Shown: positions 37,213-47,876, counted from the stretch's first letter. The stretch is 64,000 bases of DNA from Flavobacterium sufflavum (GCF_004016525.1 NZ_SACJ01000001.1:248001-312000); one strand, 5' to 3'. A program made the numbers and translations. Notes: generated by a model not told the origin, from the letters alone.

Positions 37213-38082
37213 ATGAAATCAAACTTACCAACACTTAAAATCATAGAGCCTTCTTTTGGAAGCTCATTCACATTGACCAAATACGATATTAATTACAACT
37301 CTCATTTTTGGCATTATCATCCTGAAATTGAATTGATATTTGTTAATGGTGGAGCAGGAAAACGCCAGGTAGGAAGTCATATTTCCTACTACAATAATGG
37401 CGATTTGACTTTAATAGGCAGTAATTTACCGCACTGTGGTTTTACAGACGAACTAACAGGAAATAAAAATGAAATTGTAATCCAAATGAAACCCGATTTC
37501 CTGGGAGAACATTTCTTTAACATTCCCGAAATGGTCAATATTAAAAACCTATTGCAACAGGCCAAATCAGGAATTACTTTTGGTGGAAAAACCAAAAGGA
37601 AAATTGGGAAGAAAATTGGAAAAATGGAAGACCAAACTCCGTTTGAGCGTTTGCTGAGTATTATCGAAATCTTCAACGAATTAGAATTAGCCACCGAAGA
37701 TGCCACGGTATTAAATGCCCAGGGTTTTCGAATGGAAATGCACGTTCAGGATAACGAGAGAATCAATTACATTTTCAACCATGTAAAGGATAATTTTAAA
37801 GAGCCTATTCGACTAGAAGAAATTGCCGAAAAGGTAAGCATGACCGTGCCTTCATTTTGTCGTTATTTCAAAAAAATAACCCATAAAACATTCACCAAAT
37901 TTGTAAACGATTACAGACTGGTTCATGCGTGTAAATTATTAGCCGAAAAACCCATCAGCATATCGGCAATAGCATTTGAAAGCGGATTTAATAATTTCAG
38001 CCATTTTAATAAATCATTCAAGGAATTCACCGGCAAAAATGCCTCAGAATATAGACATGAATTAAAATCGTTTTTGGAGTAA
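37213..38082 (+). CDS. AraC family transcriptional regulator
   Basis: The 289-residue protein has an N-terminal cupin-type ligand domain (FWHYHPEIELIFVNGGAGKR, IGSNLPHCGF) and two C-terminal helix-turn-helix motifs (LEEIAEKVSMTVPSFCRYFKK and ISAIAFESGFNNFSHFNKSFK), the AraC signature. It probably senses a sugar and activates genes nearby; it lies between paralogue A (divergent) and the end of the polysaccharide locus (convergent). Confidence 0.93.
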   Translation: MKSNLPTLKIIEPSFGSSFTLTKYDINYNSHFWHYHPEIELIFVNGGAGKRQVGSHISYYNNGDLTLIGSNLPHCGFTDELTGNKNEIVIQMKPDFLGEHFFNIPEMVNIKNLLQQAKSGITFGGKTKRKIGKKIGKMEDQTPFERLLSIIEIFNELELATEDATVLNAQGFRMEMHVQDNERINYIFNHVKDNFKEPIRLEEIAEKVSMTVPSFCRYFKKITHKTFTKFVNDYRLVHACKLLAEKPISISAIAFESGFNNFSHFNKSFKEFTGKNASEYRHELKSFLE

Positions 38083-38156
38083 CATCCCATTAAATTCTAT
38101 TTCTTTCCTTAAGTGAGTTTTCTGTTTGATTCAAATTTCTAAAAAAGAGTTCCTGA

Positions 38157-39659
38157 TTATGGTAAAGTATTATATCTGAAATTCCTAAAAATAACCTGAC
38201 CACTCCCAACAGCAGAAAGACCCAATTTTAAACTCATAAAACCGCTTAATGCATTATGGTTAAATGATGAAACCTCAGCCGAATTTTCAATTTTCAACCA
38301 ATCTTTCCCATTAAGACTGTAAAACATATTAACGAGCTGCTCTTTCTTTTCTAAACGAAGAAATAAATGATTTTTATTAACTCCTTTTTGAGTTGGAAAC
38401 TGCCACGCTCTAAGTATGGCTGAAATATTTTCCTTATCGGCTATAATACCAGTATACGTTTTGTTGTCATAAAACAGGATAAGTCCTGCAGATGCATTCC
38501 CTTCCATTTCTACTTCAACTTCAGCCGTATAAGAATGATCGGAAGGAGTACACAATAATGGAGAACTATCACCAACATTGTTTCCTTTAGCTTTAATTTT
38601 TAATCCATTTTTAGAAAATTGAATTCTATCTGCCTCATACTGATTATAAAACTGCCATTGAGGTTGAAGTTCCGCAGTTGTAAAAGTATCCGAAAGAGTA
38701 AAATTACTTTTCACAGATTGGACTACAGGTTTCTTTAGTACATCTTCCGTCTTAGTAGCTGCTTTCATTTTAAACCAACCTTCAGCAGTCCATTCTATAG
38801 GCTGCAAGAGTGTCTGACGTCCCATATTGTAATAACCGTTTTCATAACCATGAAAAACCATCCGCCAATTGCCTTTACTATCATCAATCAAAGTTGCATG
38901 ACCTTTCGACCACCATTTTTCGGAGCTATCATTTGTTCTGATAATTGGATTATAAGGTGAGTTTTCCCATGGGCCCAAAGGAGACTTTGATCTTGCAGAT
39001 ATTACCATGTGACTTGTAGCCGGACCAGCGGTTCCACCTTCTGCAACGGTTAAATAATAATAATCCCCTCGCTTTAAAACTTTCGGCCCTTCCATACAAA
39101 AACACTCAATAGACCATTCGCTTGGTATTTTCCAACCATCATAGCTATGCTTTATATCACCAACCACAGACAAACCATCTTTAGACAATGGCACATAACC
39201 TCCATTGCTAAAATAAAGGAATCGATTCCCCTTTTCATCAACAAAATGTCCAGGGTCTATATTACCAATTTTTAAATCTATAGGATCACTCCAGGGACCA
39301 TTTATAGCATCAGCCCACACCACATAATTGGTTTCATTGGCGGGAAAATAAATATAAAATTTGTTATTGTATTTAACTAAATCCGGAGCCCATACCGAAC
39401 CTACACTTTTTTTTAGTGCATGGGTAACAGCTTTCCAGTTTACCAAATCTTTGGAAGTCCAAATCAATAATCCAGGATAATAATTGAACGAGGAATGCAC
39501 AATATAGTAATCCTCCCCATCTCTGATTATTGATGGATCCGGATAATCTCCTGCAAATATTGGGTTCTTATAAGATTCATTATTTTGCTGGCTGTTTTGT
39601 TGCTGTGCGTTGATTACAAACGACAGAAAAAACAGGAATAAGAAAATTGTTTTTTTCAT
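38157..39659 (-). CDS. Glycoside hydrolase family 43 beta-xylosidase/arabinofuranosidase
   Basis: The 500-residue secreted protein has a signal peptide ending VINAQ. The five-bladed propeller carries the GH43 triad: catalytic base Asp41 (GDYPDPSII), pKa-modulating Asp135 (NIDPGHF) and general acid Glu190 (CMEGPKV). Residues about 320-500 form a concanavalin-like C-terminal domain found on GH43 xylosidases. It probably removes terminal xylosyl or arabinosyl units. It is the last gene of the leftward locus, with a 114-bp gap carrying a 12-bp palindrome before it. Confidence 0.9.
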   Translation of the reverse strand: MKKTIFLFLFFLSFVINAQQQNSQQNNESYKNPIFAGDYPDPSIIRDGEDYYIVHSSFNYYPGLLIWTSKDLVNWKAVTHALKKSVGSVWAPDLVKYNNKFYIYFPANETNYVVWADAINGPWSDPIDLKIGNIDPGHFVDEKGNRFLYFSNGGYVPLSKDGLSVVGDIKHSYDGWKIPSEWSIECFCMEGPKVLKRGDYYYLTVAEGGTAGPATSHMVISARSKSPLGPWENSPYNPIIRTNDSSEKWWSKGHATLIDDSKGNWRMVFHGYENGYYNMGRQTLLQPIEWTAEGWFKMKAATKTEDVLKKPVVQSVKSNFTLSDTFTTAELQPQWQFYNQYEADRIQFSKNGLKIKAKGNNVGDSSPLLCTPSDHSYTAEVEVEMEGNASAGLILFYDNKTYTGIIADKENISAILRAWQFPTQKGVNKNHLFLRLEKKEQLVNMFYSLNGKDWLKIENSAEVSSFNHNALSGFMSLKLGLSAVGSGQVIFRNFRYNTLP

Positions 39660-39684
39660 ATGTTTAAATTATATTTTTCAGAGG

Positions 39685-39696
39685 TAACATATGTTA
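39685..39696. promoter_or_regulatory. 12-bp palindrome upstream of the GH43 gene
   Basis: TAACATATGTTA is a perfect palindrome 26 bp upstream of the GH43 ATG, within a 114-bp gap. It could be an operator for an internal promoter; no convincing -7 element accompanies it. Confidence 0.35.
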
Positions 39697-39773
39697 TCGC
39701 CTTTTTAATCATAGGTGTTTGATTGCGCAAACTTGCTTTAATGGCGATTTCATAATTAAAATTGCATAAAAAA

Positions 39774-41723
39774 TTATTTACTGACCTTATATTTCTCATT
39801 GGCCGTAATCATTTCCCAATCATCAGTCCTGAAAGGAGATGCCGGAAATTTTTCTTTGTTGTACAAATTGATTTCTGTATCATCATCTGCCCAACCGTAA
39901 TGAATAGCAACCGGATTTTGCACATTTTCGCTGGAAACGATTACTTTATTGTTTTTGATGATCGCTTTTGCGGAATGAAAAACTTTGTCAGCACCTGCTA
40001 TTTCAAATCCTTTTATGTTTTCTGTATTATCAGATGTTGTCAATCCAGAACCTGTGTTATCGAAAGTCAGGATGATTTGGTTTCCTTTCACTTCCTGAGA
40101 TTTAAAAGTTGGTCCGCTGTACACTCTTTTTTTACCATAAACATTATTTAAAGCAATCGCTGCCAAACGAAGCCCAACATCCTGTTTGTTGGTTGGGTGA
40201 ATGTCTTTGGCATTCCCAATATCTGTAGTTACTGCCATTCCGGTGTTTGGCAATTTCAGCGTTTGGGTTTGTGCTTCGCGAAGCTCGGCCCAACGACTTC
40301 CTTTTGTACTGTTTCCGCCAAACTCATCATAGGTTGACAATTGCACAAAATAAAAAGGGAAATTGCCTTGGTTCCATTTGGCTCTCCAATCAGTAATCAT
40401 CAAAGGAAATGCTACTTTGTATTGTTTGGCTCTGGTCACATTAGCTTCTCCCTGATACCATAAAACACCTTGAAAAGCATACGGAATTAATGGATTTACC
40501 ATCGCATTATACAATAACGATGGATAACTATTAGGTGATAAAGCTATTTTTAGCTGCACTACATTAAATTTCCAAAGTCCTTCCAGCGGGATATTACCAT
40601 CTTTGAAATCGATTTTCAAATCGGCAGGATCTCCGTAAATACCGCCACCACCTGAATAATCAGTAATTTTAACAGCTATTACATTTGTTCCTTCTTTTAA
40701 TACGCCGGCAGGAATTTTATAAACTCTTTGGGCTTCCCAAATATTATTGGTGCCCACTTGAACTCCGTTAACATACGTTTGATCTTCATCGTCAACTTTA
40801 GACAAATGCAAAACAGCCTCTTTTTTGGCTTGCTCCGCTGATAAAACAATGGTTTTTCGCATCCAAACCACCCCATCAATATTTCCAATTTGCTGGTTTT
40901 CCCACAATGAAGGCACTTTTATTTCAGGCCAGTTGGCATCCTTAAAATCCAACGTTGCAAATTGATTTTCGTTAGTCGTAGTTACTTCAAAACCTTGAAT
41001 TTTTTGTATATTCTCTAAAAGTGATTTTTTGTATATTTCAAAAACCGAATCCATATCAACCTGAGGTACATTTGCAATCATGTCTTTGAATTCGTCACTT
41101 TTCTCGAATGCTTCACGGCTTGTCCAGGTCTCTACACAAGTTCCTCCCCAGGAAGTATTGATAATCCCTACAGGAATCTTTAATTCAGCATATAATTTTT
41201 TAGCAAAAAAGAAACCTACAGCCGTAAAATCACGAACATTTTCTTTATTACAAACAGCCCATTTCCCTGCTTTTAAATCTTCTTTTGGCATACCACTTAA
41301 ATCCTGGGCTACTCCAAAATGACGAATCATTGGGTTATTTACCTGCTCTTTTTGAGTTTCGAAATCAGGCAATTTATACATCTGAAATTCCATATTGGAT
41401 TGTCCGCTGCAAATCCATACTTCTCCAACCAAAACATCTTTGATGACAATTTTGTTTTTCCCCGTAATGGTTAGCTCAAAAGGCCCACCCGCTTTTTCCG
41501 AATCTAAATTTACCATCCATTTCCCGTTTTTATCGGCTTGGATAGTTTTGGTTTGCTTGTTAAAATGAACTACTACTTTTTCATTGGCATCTGCCCATCC
41601 CCAAACCGGAATTGCCTTATTCCGTTGCAACACCATCCCATCAGAAAACAACAAAGGCATTCGAACAGTAGCGTTTGCAATCAGGCTACAAATCAAAAAA
41701 AGAAAGACTATATTTTTTTTCAT
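39774..41723 (-). CDS. Sialate O-acetylesterase / CE20-like SGNH esterase
   Basis: The 649-residue secreted esterase has signal peptide MKKNIVFLFLICSLIANA, an N-terminal beta domain with MPLLFSDGMVLQRN, then the SGNH nucleophile motif GQSNM with Ser109 (VWICSGQSNMEFQM). A jelly-roll insert like the GH2 sugar-binding domain spans about 250-375. The catalytic Asp/His lies in KDIHPTNKQDVG near 530. In plant-glycan loci such proteins remove O-acetyl groups from xylan or xyloglucan side chains, as in CE20 enzymes; sialic acid is an unlikely substrate in this company. Confidence 0.85.
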   Translation of the reverse strand: MKKNIVFLFLICSLIANATVRMPLLFSDGMVLQRNKAIPVWGWADANEKVVVHFNKQTKTIQADKNGKWMVNLDSEKAGGPFELTITGKNKIVIKDVLVGEVWICSGQSNMEFQMYKLPDFETQKEQVNNPMIRHFGVAQDLSGMPKEDLKAGKWAVCNKENVRDFTAVGFFFAKKLYAELKIPVGIINTSWGGTCVETWTSREAFEKSDEFKDMIANVPQVDMDSVFEIYKKSLLENIQKIQGFEVTTTNENQFATLDFKDANWPEIKVPSLWENQQIGNIDGVVWMRKTIVLSAEQAKKEAVLHLSKVDDEDQTYVNGVQVGTNNIWEAQRVYKIPAGVLKEGTNVIAVKITDYSGGGGIYGDPADLKIDFKDGNIPLEGLWKFNVVQLKIALSPNSYPSLLYNAMVNPLIPYAFQGVLWYQGEANVTRAKQYKVAFPLMITDWRAKWNQGNFPFYFVQLSTYDEFGGNSTKGSRWAELREAQTQTLKLPNTGMAVTTDIGNAKDIHPTNKQDVGLRLAAIALNNVYGKKRVYSGPTFKSQEVKGNQIILTFDNTGSGLTTSDNTENIKGFEIAGADKVFHSAKAIIKNNKVIVSSENVQNPVAIHYGWADDDTEINLYNKEKFPASPFRTDDWEMITANEKYKVSK

Positions 41724-41775
41724 TTTTAATATTTTAAATTATACAAAAATCCTTCAGTAATTCTCAAAAAGGCTA

Positions 41776-43862
41776 TTACCACTCTTTCCAAACGGTAACT
41801 CCTGCTGGCTTCAAAGTACCGTTACCAATAAGAATTTCAGCTTTCGGAGGAATTTCCAATTGATAGTCCGTTGATGAATAATTTACCGCTATCCAAAATC
41901 CATCACGCCATTGCACATAAACTCCTTCTGGATAATTTTCGGTAGTTGCTCCCGCCTGTTCGTAAACTTTTCTCAGAACATCACGCTCTAAACTGGCATC
42001 ATCTGTATCTACACCAATATATGTAACAGTTCCTTTTCCAATGGTATTGGTAACAACTGCTGCTTTTCCTGCATAAAACTGATCTGCATAAGTCGCCAAA
42101 ACATTTTTATTTTGATTGGCTTCGACTAAATCGGCCCAATTGTTCCAAGAATACGTTTTGCCTAAACCTGTTATTTTACCTTCAACATTTGCAGGCAAAT
42201 GGTCGAAATTATCAATTTTAGCATCAATAAGAGGCGAAATTGTTTCACCCCAAGCAGATCTAAAAATATGTCCGTTGCGATCTTTGACTCCTGTCCGAAC
42301 CGTTAACACTAAATTCCCTCCTTGTTTTACATAGTTTTCCCACTTAGCAATAAGAGCTTTATCAACCAATTCAAATGCTGGAGCGATTACTACTTATATT
42401 CATTCAAATTATCATTTTCATATACAATATCGACCGGAGCTCCAAACGATTTGGCCATTTCCAGATATTTCTGAAAAAACGGCAACGTATTCCACTGCGT
42501 TGTTTGGCCTTGCCTTCCCATGCTCCAATAATTATCATAATTCCACAACAGCGCCGTTTTACGAGCTTGTATTTCATTAGGTATTTTAGCTTCCGGATTG
42601 TAAGCTTTTAGCAAAATTTTCATTTCACTTATTGCCTGTTGGTACTCTTTTCCACCCTGCGAAAGCGTTACTCCGTCAAGTTTCATAATTCCTGCATGAT
42701 ATTGTTCAGAACTGTAATTTATCTGACGATAACGATACGAACAGGCAAAGGATAAATTACCTCCAAAACAATGGTACAACCACATACGCACAGTACCCGG
42801 TTCCAATAAAGGATTGACGGCTCCCCAATTTACATAACCGGGCTGAAGCTCCATAATTCCGGCATTTGTATGCTCTTGTTTGAAAAAACTCAACGCAAAA
42901 GAAAGCTCTTTAGGATCGCCTAATCTAAAACCTTTGTCACCAATATTAGCATTTCCTTTATTGGGGTAAGATGTAAAAGAATTAAAATCTAATTTATGGG
43001 TTCTTCGTGGATCTGCGCCAGCTGATATAGCCGTATAATTAGTCGTAACATACTGATTTTTAGAAACTAGAGAACGAAGTATTGTCGCTTGAAAATCCAA
43101 AAAATCTGCCTGTGTATCAGCCGTATAACGTTTGAAATCCAAGAGTGCATGCGGATTGGTTCCCCACCAGCCTACCAGATTGGCATTGTAAATTTTAATC
43201 TGACTAAAATCACTGAAAGTTTGGCTCCAAAAGGCAGTTCCCCAGGCATTATTTAACGCTGCAATGGTTTGGTATTTATTTTTAAGCCAAATTTGAAAAG
43301 CTAGTTGTGAGGACGGACTATAATCTTCCTTACCTTCGGGTTCATTATCCAATTGCCAACCTATAACCGCCGCATTATTACCATATCGTTGCCCCATTTG
43401 TGTGATGATTTTTTTAGAAAAATCTCTCCAAACAGGATTAGACAAGCTTTGCACCCCTCTTGTACCATGCTCTGCTCTTTGATAATTGGAATTTAAAAGG
43501 TAAATCTCCGGATATTTTATTCCCATCCAAACTGGAGAAATAGACGTGGGTGTTCCTAAAACAACTTTCAAATGATATTTTGTAGCTAAACCAATAACGG
43601 TATCCAACCACTTAAAATCATACTTCCCTTCTTCGGGCTCCATATCAATCCAGGAGAATTCGGCAATATGAATGAATTGAAATCCTAAATCTGATATGTT
43701 TTTGATATCCCGTTCCCATTCTGACGAATCCCAATGTTCCGGATAATAATAAATCCCAAAAGTCATTAAATCTTTTTTTGAAAAAAAATGGGAACTGTCT
43801 TGTGCATTCACCATGTTAATTACCCATAAAAACAATGCTCCTATGTAAAATATTTTTTTCAT
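41776..43862 (-). pseudogene. Glycoside hydrolase family 42 beta-galactosidase, split by a frameshift
   Basis: The first frame (43862 to 42390) has signal peptide MKKIFYIGALFLWVINMVNA and the GH42 barrel: acid/base Glu174 (GWQLDNEPEG) and nucleophile Glu338 (GIMELQPGYVNW). It stops after NLNEYK at residue 490. Another frame continues at once with VVIAPAFELVDKALIAKWEN to 41776, giving the trimerisation-like domain and a C-terminal beta domain (VYVQWRDGFWIAVNYSS). Adding one A to the AA run at 42394-42395 (TATAAG to TATAAAG) restores a 695-residue protein of normal size. No slippery heptamer is present, so either a recent mutation or a base-call error is likely. The catalytic domain itself is complete. 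Confidence 0.88.
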
Positions 43863-43936
43863 CTTTTTGTATTAAAATCGACTGTTAGCACAGGCAACTT
43901 TTAATTATTCCTTTCATAGCTTCTTTATTTTATTTT

Positions 43937-46180
43937 TTACTTAATAAGTACAACAACTTCTTTCTTTATATCCCTCGAAGATGTTCCTAGTTTCAACGTA
44001 TAACTTCCCGGTTCTACAACCCATTTTTTTGAAGTAACATTGTAATACGCTAATTCTTTCACAGGAACATTTATGGTGATTTTTTGATTCTCGCCCGCTT
44101 TAACCAATACCTTTTTAAATCCTTTTAACTCTTGGGCAGCACGTTGAATTTTTGAATCTGATTTCGAAACATACAATTGAACCACTTCTTTACCGTCAAC
44201 TTTAGCTGTATTTTTAACGTCTACAGAAACTGTAATTATACCATCATTATGATATTCCTTTTTATCCGCTTTAACATTTTCAAAAGCAAAAGTGGTGTAT
44301 GATAGTCCGTATCCGAAAGGAAATAAAGGCGTAATATTTTTAGTGTCAAACCAACGATAACCCACTAAAATTCCTTCAGCATAAGTAACTGTTTTATTTC
44401 CAGGAAAACTTTTGGTAGCATGGGCAGGAGAATCCATAATGTCTTTAGGCATAGTCCAAGGTAATTTCCCTGATGGATTTACTTTTCCTAATAACACATC
44501 AGCCAGAGCATTTCCTCCTTCGGAACCATTAAACCAACTCCACACCAAAGCCTTCGTTTTCTTACTTATTTCTTCTATTTCAAAAGGCGCTCCAGCAACC
44601 ATTACTACAATTGTTTTTGGATTTACGGCTAACACTTTTTTAATTAATTCTTCTTGTCCGAATGGTAATTTCAGATTTCTACGATCTGATGCTTCTGTTT
44701 CATAATCACGGTTTGAACCCGCAAAAATAATCGCAACATCTGAGTTTTTCGCTGCTTCAACTGCTTCCTGAACTTTTGCAGGATCTAATTGATCGATTGT
44801 AACTGGACCGTTTGAAGTAATATTTCCTAAGTTTCCTTTGTTTTTCTCGTCGTAGCGCTCTAAATATCCCTCTGCATAATTAATTTTAATAGAAGAAGGC
44901 AATCTGTTTTTCAGACCTTCAAGAGGAGTGATTTCTTTCTTCGTTTTTACTCCGGCTCCAAATCCTCCTAAAGCATTTTTCTTTGTGGCATTATTTCCAA
45001 TTACTGCAATAGATTTTACGCCATCCAATTTCAAAGGCAATGCATTATTCTCATTTTTCAATAAAACTATCGCTTCTGCAGCAATTTTATAAGCATCTTG
45101 ATAATGAGCTTCTGTAGCAATACTTCCTTTTACACGATCTTTTCCGCCCATTGCTTTTACCTGAAATAAAGTACGCAAGATTCTTTTGACATGTATATTA
45201 ATTTCTTTTTCTAAGATTTCTCCCTTTTTAGCGGCAGCAATTAATTTGTCTGCCAAGAAAAATTCGTTGAATGGTTTTGGAGTTCCCATCTCTATATCCA
45301 AACCATTTTCCAAGGTTTTTACTGTAGAATGCACTGCAGCCCAATCAGAGACGACAACACCTTTGAAACCCCATTCATCTCGCAATATTTTATTCAGCAT
45401 ATAATCGTTTTCACATAAATACTCACCTCTGAACTTGTTATAGGCTCCCATTACGCTATAGGCTTTTGCCTCAGTGATTACTGCTTTAAAAGCTGGTAAA
45501 TAAATTTCATGAAGGGTACGTTCATCAATTTGCACATCAACAAAATCACGATTGGTTTCCTGATTATTGGCAGCAAAGTGCTTCACACAAGCTATGACAT
45601 CATTATCTTGTAAACCAACAACTAAGGGCACCGCAATTTTTTTATTCAAGAAAGGATCTTCGGTCATGTATTCGTAAGTTCTTCCTCCCAGTGGCGTTCT
45701 GACAATGTTGATGGCCGGAGAAAGCAACATATCCTTATCTCTGGCACGCAGTTCCTGCCCTACACTATTCCCAAAAGTATAAGCCATCTCTGTATTCCAG
45801 GTAGCGGCTAAAGCACCACTGGCAGGATAATAGGTTGCAAAATCATTTGTCAATCCTGCAGGAGCCCAACTATCTCGGGAAATTTCTTCACGGACACCCA
45901 ATGGTCCATCTGCCATTTTTAATTCAGGAATACCTAATCGTTTTACCCCACCATTGGCAAACATACTATTTCCATGCAACATCCCTATTTTTTCCTCCAA
46001 GGTCATTTGCGAAATTAACTTGTCAATTTCAGCATCATTAGCATCGGTGATTTCTTTTCCTTCATAAACTCTTTCATCCGAAATTCCTTGATTACTATTT
46101 GTACTTTGAGCTCTATTTTCATAAGAATAAAAGGCAACAAATACCAAAAAAGCCGACAGATACACTATTCTATTTTTCAT
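43937..46180 (-). CDS. Glycoside hydrolase family 3 beta-glucosidase/beta-xylosidase
   Basis: The 747-residue protein has an N-terminal hydrophobic signal, a (beta/alpha)8 domain with nucleophile Asp279 (GVVVSDWAAVHST), KHFAANNQET at 200-209, an alpha/beta sandwich (about 390-600, IIFAGSNRDYETEASDR) and a C-terminal fibronectin-III-like domain (FGYGLSYTTFAFEN onward). It releases terminal beta-linked glucose or xylose from oligosaccharides. It lies 28 bp after GH39 in the operon. Confidence 0.93.
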   Translation of the reverse strand: MKNRIVYLSAFLVFVAFYSYENRAQSTNSNQGISDERVYEGKEITDANDAEIDKLISQMTLEEKIGMLHGNSMFANGGVKRLGIPELKMADGPLGVREEISRDSWAPAGLTNDFATYYPASGALAATWNTEMAYTFGNSVGQELRARDKDMLLSPAINIVRTPLGGRTYEYMTEDPFLNKKIAVPLVVGLQDNDVIACVKHFAANNQETNRDFVDVQIDERTLHEIYLPAFKAVITEAKAYSVMGAYNKFRGEYLCENDYMLNKILRDEWGFKGVVVSDWAAVHSTVKTLENGLDIEMGTPKPFNEFFLADKLIAAAKKGEILEKEINIHVKRILRTLFQVKAMGGKDRVKGSIATEAHYQDAYKIAAEAIVLLKNENNALPLKLDGVKSIAVIGNNATKKNALGGFGAGVKTKKEITPLEGLKNRLPSSIKINYAEGYLERYDEKNKGNLGNITSNGPVTIDQLDPAKVQEAVEAAKNSDVAIIFAGSNRDYETEASDRRNLKLPFGQEELIKKVLAVNPKTIVVMVAGAPFEIEEISKKTKALVWSWFNGSEGGNALADVLLGKVNPSGKLPWTMPKDIMDSPAHATKSFPGNKTVTYAEGILVGYRWFDTKNITPLFPFGYGLSYTTFAFENVKADKKEYHNDGIITVSVDVKNTAKVDGKEVVQLYVSKSDSKIQRAAQELKGFKKVLVKAGENQKITINVPVKELAYYNVTSKKWVVEPGSYTLKLGTSSRDIKKEVVVLIK

Positions 46181-46208
46181 CTCTATATATTTTTATTTTT
46201 AAGCTATT

Positions 46209-47798
46209 TTATTGTTTTACAAGATTCAACAAGAAAACATCATTTTCGTTAGTATTAAATTCTTTGGTAAAATTCCCTTCCGAATTTATTTGTACTATCT
46301 GGCTTTCGACAGCATCTCCCGTACTTTTTTCTTTCAAGATTTTCACTTGTTCTTTGGTAAGCTGACTTGGTTTTTGCATTTCTAAATAAGCCGTATAAGC
46401 ATCGTTAACTTTATAAGCAGTTTTGTATACTTCGACTTTATATTTTCCTTGTTTTAAACCATTAATTTCAATTTTGGTTTTTCCTTTAGACTGAGAAGGC
46501 AATACTTGTGCATAATAGGTTTGATTGAGTTCCTTGTCTCCCGGATGTGTATTGGTAAAATCCCAAAAAAGAATTTGTGTGTCCCCTTTTGCATTTTTGC
46601 ATGCCCAAGATGACGTATCTGTATTTTGAAGTTCTGTTTCTCCCAATTTATTCATGAAATAATAAGAGAAATAAGCTGACTTTTTAATCCCTTGTGTGTT
46701 CAACAATCCAAATCCTCCATGAAAAGGGGTAAATCGTGGTCCCGGTTCTTCAAAAATATCGGTAAAAACCCAATACGACATCGAGTTTGCATGACCTCCA
46801 ACTTGCTTTAATTTCTGTAAAATATAAGCCGCAGAATGGTAACTATCGTGAATGGGATCTGCCGGTGTATACGATGTGCTCCACTCTGTATAATGCAATT
46901 CGAGATTTGGTTTCGCTGAATTTACTATTTGCTTTCTCGAATTAATAACCTCTCCACTGACACTTGAATCGTCTTTACTCAAAATGGTTCCCGAAGTTCC
47001 AAATTCATCCAAATAACCTTGTTTTACACCATAGGTATGGGTTGATATAAAATCCAATGGAACATTATTTTTTGTACAAAATTCAATTGTTTCAGGAACC
47101 CAAGCAGCTCCTGCTGTGGCAGGACCTCCCACTTTATAAGCCTTATTCACGCTTTTGATGGCTCTTGTAGTATACTCATACAACTTAAAATATTCTTCCT
47201 GAGTACCTGTCCAAAAACCCGGCGATAAATTAGGTTCGTTCCAAACCTCAAAATACCAGGTTTTCACTTCTTCGGCACCGTAACGCTCGGTGAAATGTTT
47301 AGTCAGATTGCGAATTAAATCTTCCCATTTGTTATAATCTTTAGGAGGAGTGACATTTCCTTTCCACCAAAAAATAGTTTCAGGACCACTTGCCAATGCT
47401 GATGGCATGAAGCCTAACTCCACAAAAGGTTTCATTTTAATACTCAAAAGAAAATCATACAAAGCATCAATGTATTGAAAATTGTATTCTGGATTTCCTT
47501 TTTCATCTTCTCTATATACAGCCATATCATCGGTCAGCAAACCATGCATTCGGATGTATTTGAAATCACATTCTTTTTTGACCATGGTTAACTGTTGCTG
47601 CCAATCGGCTCGCAAACCTTCGTTAGCTCTCCCTGCTCCAATACATTCTTTGAACATGGTGTTTAACTTACCCGCAGATTTATTATAATCGACTTTTATA
47701 ATTCTGTTTTCAGATTTTACTACATTCGAATTTTGTCCAAACAAATTAATATTGATTAGACTTATGAAGGCAAACAGTATTTTTAAATTTCTTTTCAT
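46209..47798 (-). CDS. Glycoside hydrolase family 39 beta-xylosidase
   Basis: This 529-residue protein belongs to clan A. The acid/base is Glu188 (WYFEVWNEPNLSPGFW) and the nucleophile Glu305 (LHYTEWSTSY), with DFISTHTYGV between them. Residues about 430-529 form the small beta-sandwich typical of GH39. A signal peptide is present (ending INLFGQ). Bacterial GH39 enzymes of this length are mostly beta-xylosidases. Confidence 0.92.
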   Translation of the reverse strand: MKRNLKILFAFISLININLFGQNSNVVKSENRIIKVDYNKSAGKLNTMFKECIGAGRANEGLRADWQQQLTMVKKECDFKYIRMHGLLTDDMAVYREDEKGNPEYNFQYIDALYDFLLSIKMKPFVELGFMPSALASGPETIFWWKGNVTPPKDYNKWEDLIRNLTKHFTERYGAEEVKTWYFEVWNEPNLSPGFWTGTQEEYFKLYEYTTRAIKSVNKAYKVGGPATAGAAWVPETIEFCTKNNVPLDFISTHTYGVKQGYLDEFGTSGTILSKDDSSVSGEVINSRKQIVNSAKPNLELHYTEWSTSYTPADPIHDSYHSAAYILQKLKQVGGHANSMSYWVFTDIFEEPGPRFTPFHGGFGLLNTQGIKKSAYFSYYFMNKLGETELQNTDTSSWACKNAKGDTQILFWDFTNTHPGDKELNQTYYAQVLPSQSKGKTKIEINGLKQGKYKVEVYKTAYKVNDAYTAYLEMQKPSQLTKEQVKILKEKSTGDAVESQIVQINSEGNFTKEFNTNENDVFLLNLVKQ

Positions 47799-47831
47799 CT
47801 GAAAATTATATTTTTAAATCGTCGAGTTAGT

Positions 47832-47864
47832 AAACCCGAAAGGTTTTAAAAACCTTTCGGGTTT
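47832..47864 (-). repeat. 16-bp hairpin between GH97 and GH39 genes
   Basis: AAACCCGAAAGGTTTT (47832-47847) pairs with AAAACCTTTCGGGTTT (47849-47864), a perfect 16-bp stem. On the transcribed strand it is followed by ACTAACTC, not a T-run, so it is better explained as an mRNA-stability or processing element inside the operon than as a terminator. Confidence 0.6.
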
Positions 47865-47876
47865 GAATATCCATAA

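Noticed and set aside
39774..41723. Sialic-acid metabolism role for the esterase
   Set aside because: No sialidase, NanA-like lyase or other sialic-acid gene is near; the neighbours act on plant glycans.
42385..42400. Programmed ribosomal frameshift in GH42
   Set aside because: The site lacks a slippery heptamer and downstream stimulator; a simple one-base loss explains it better.
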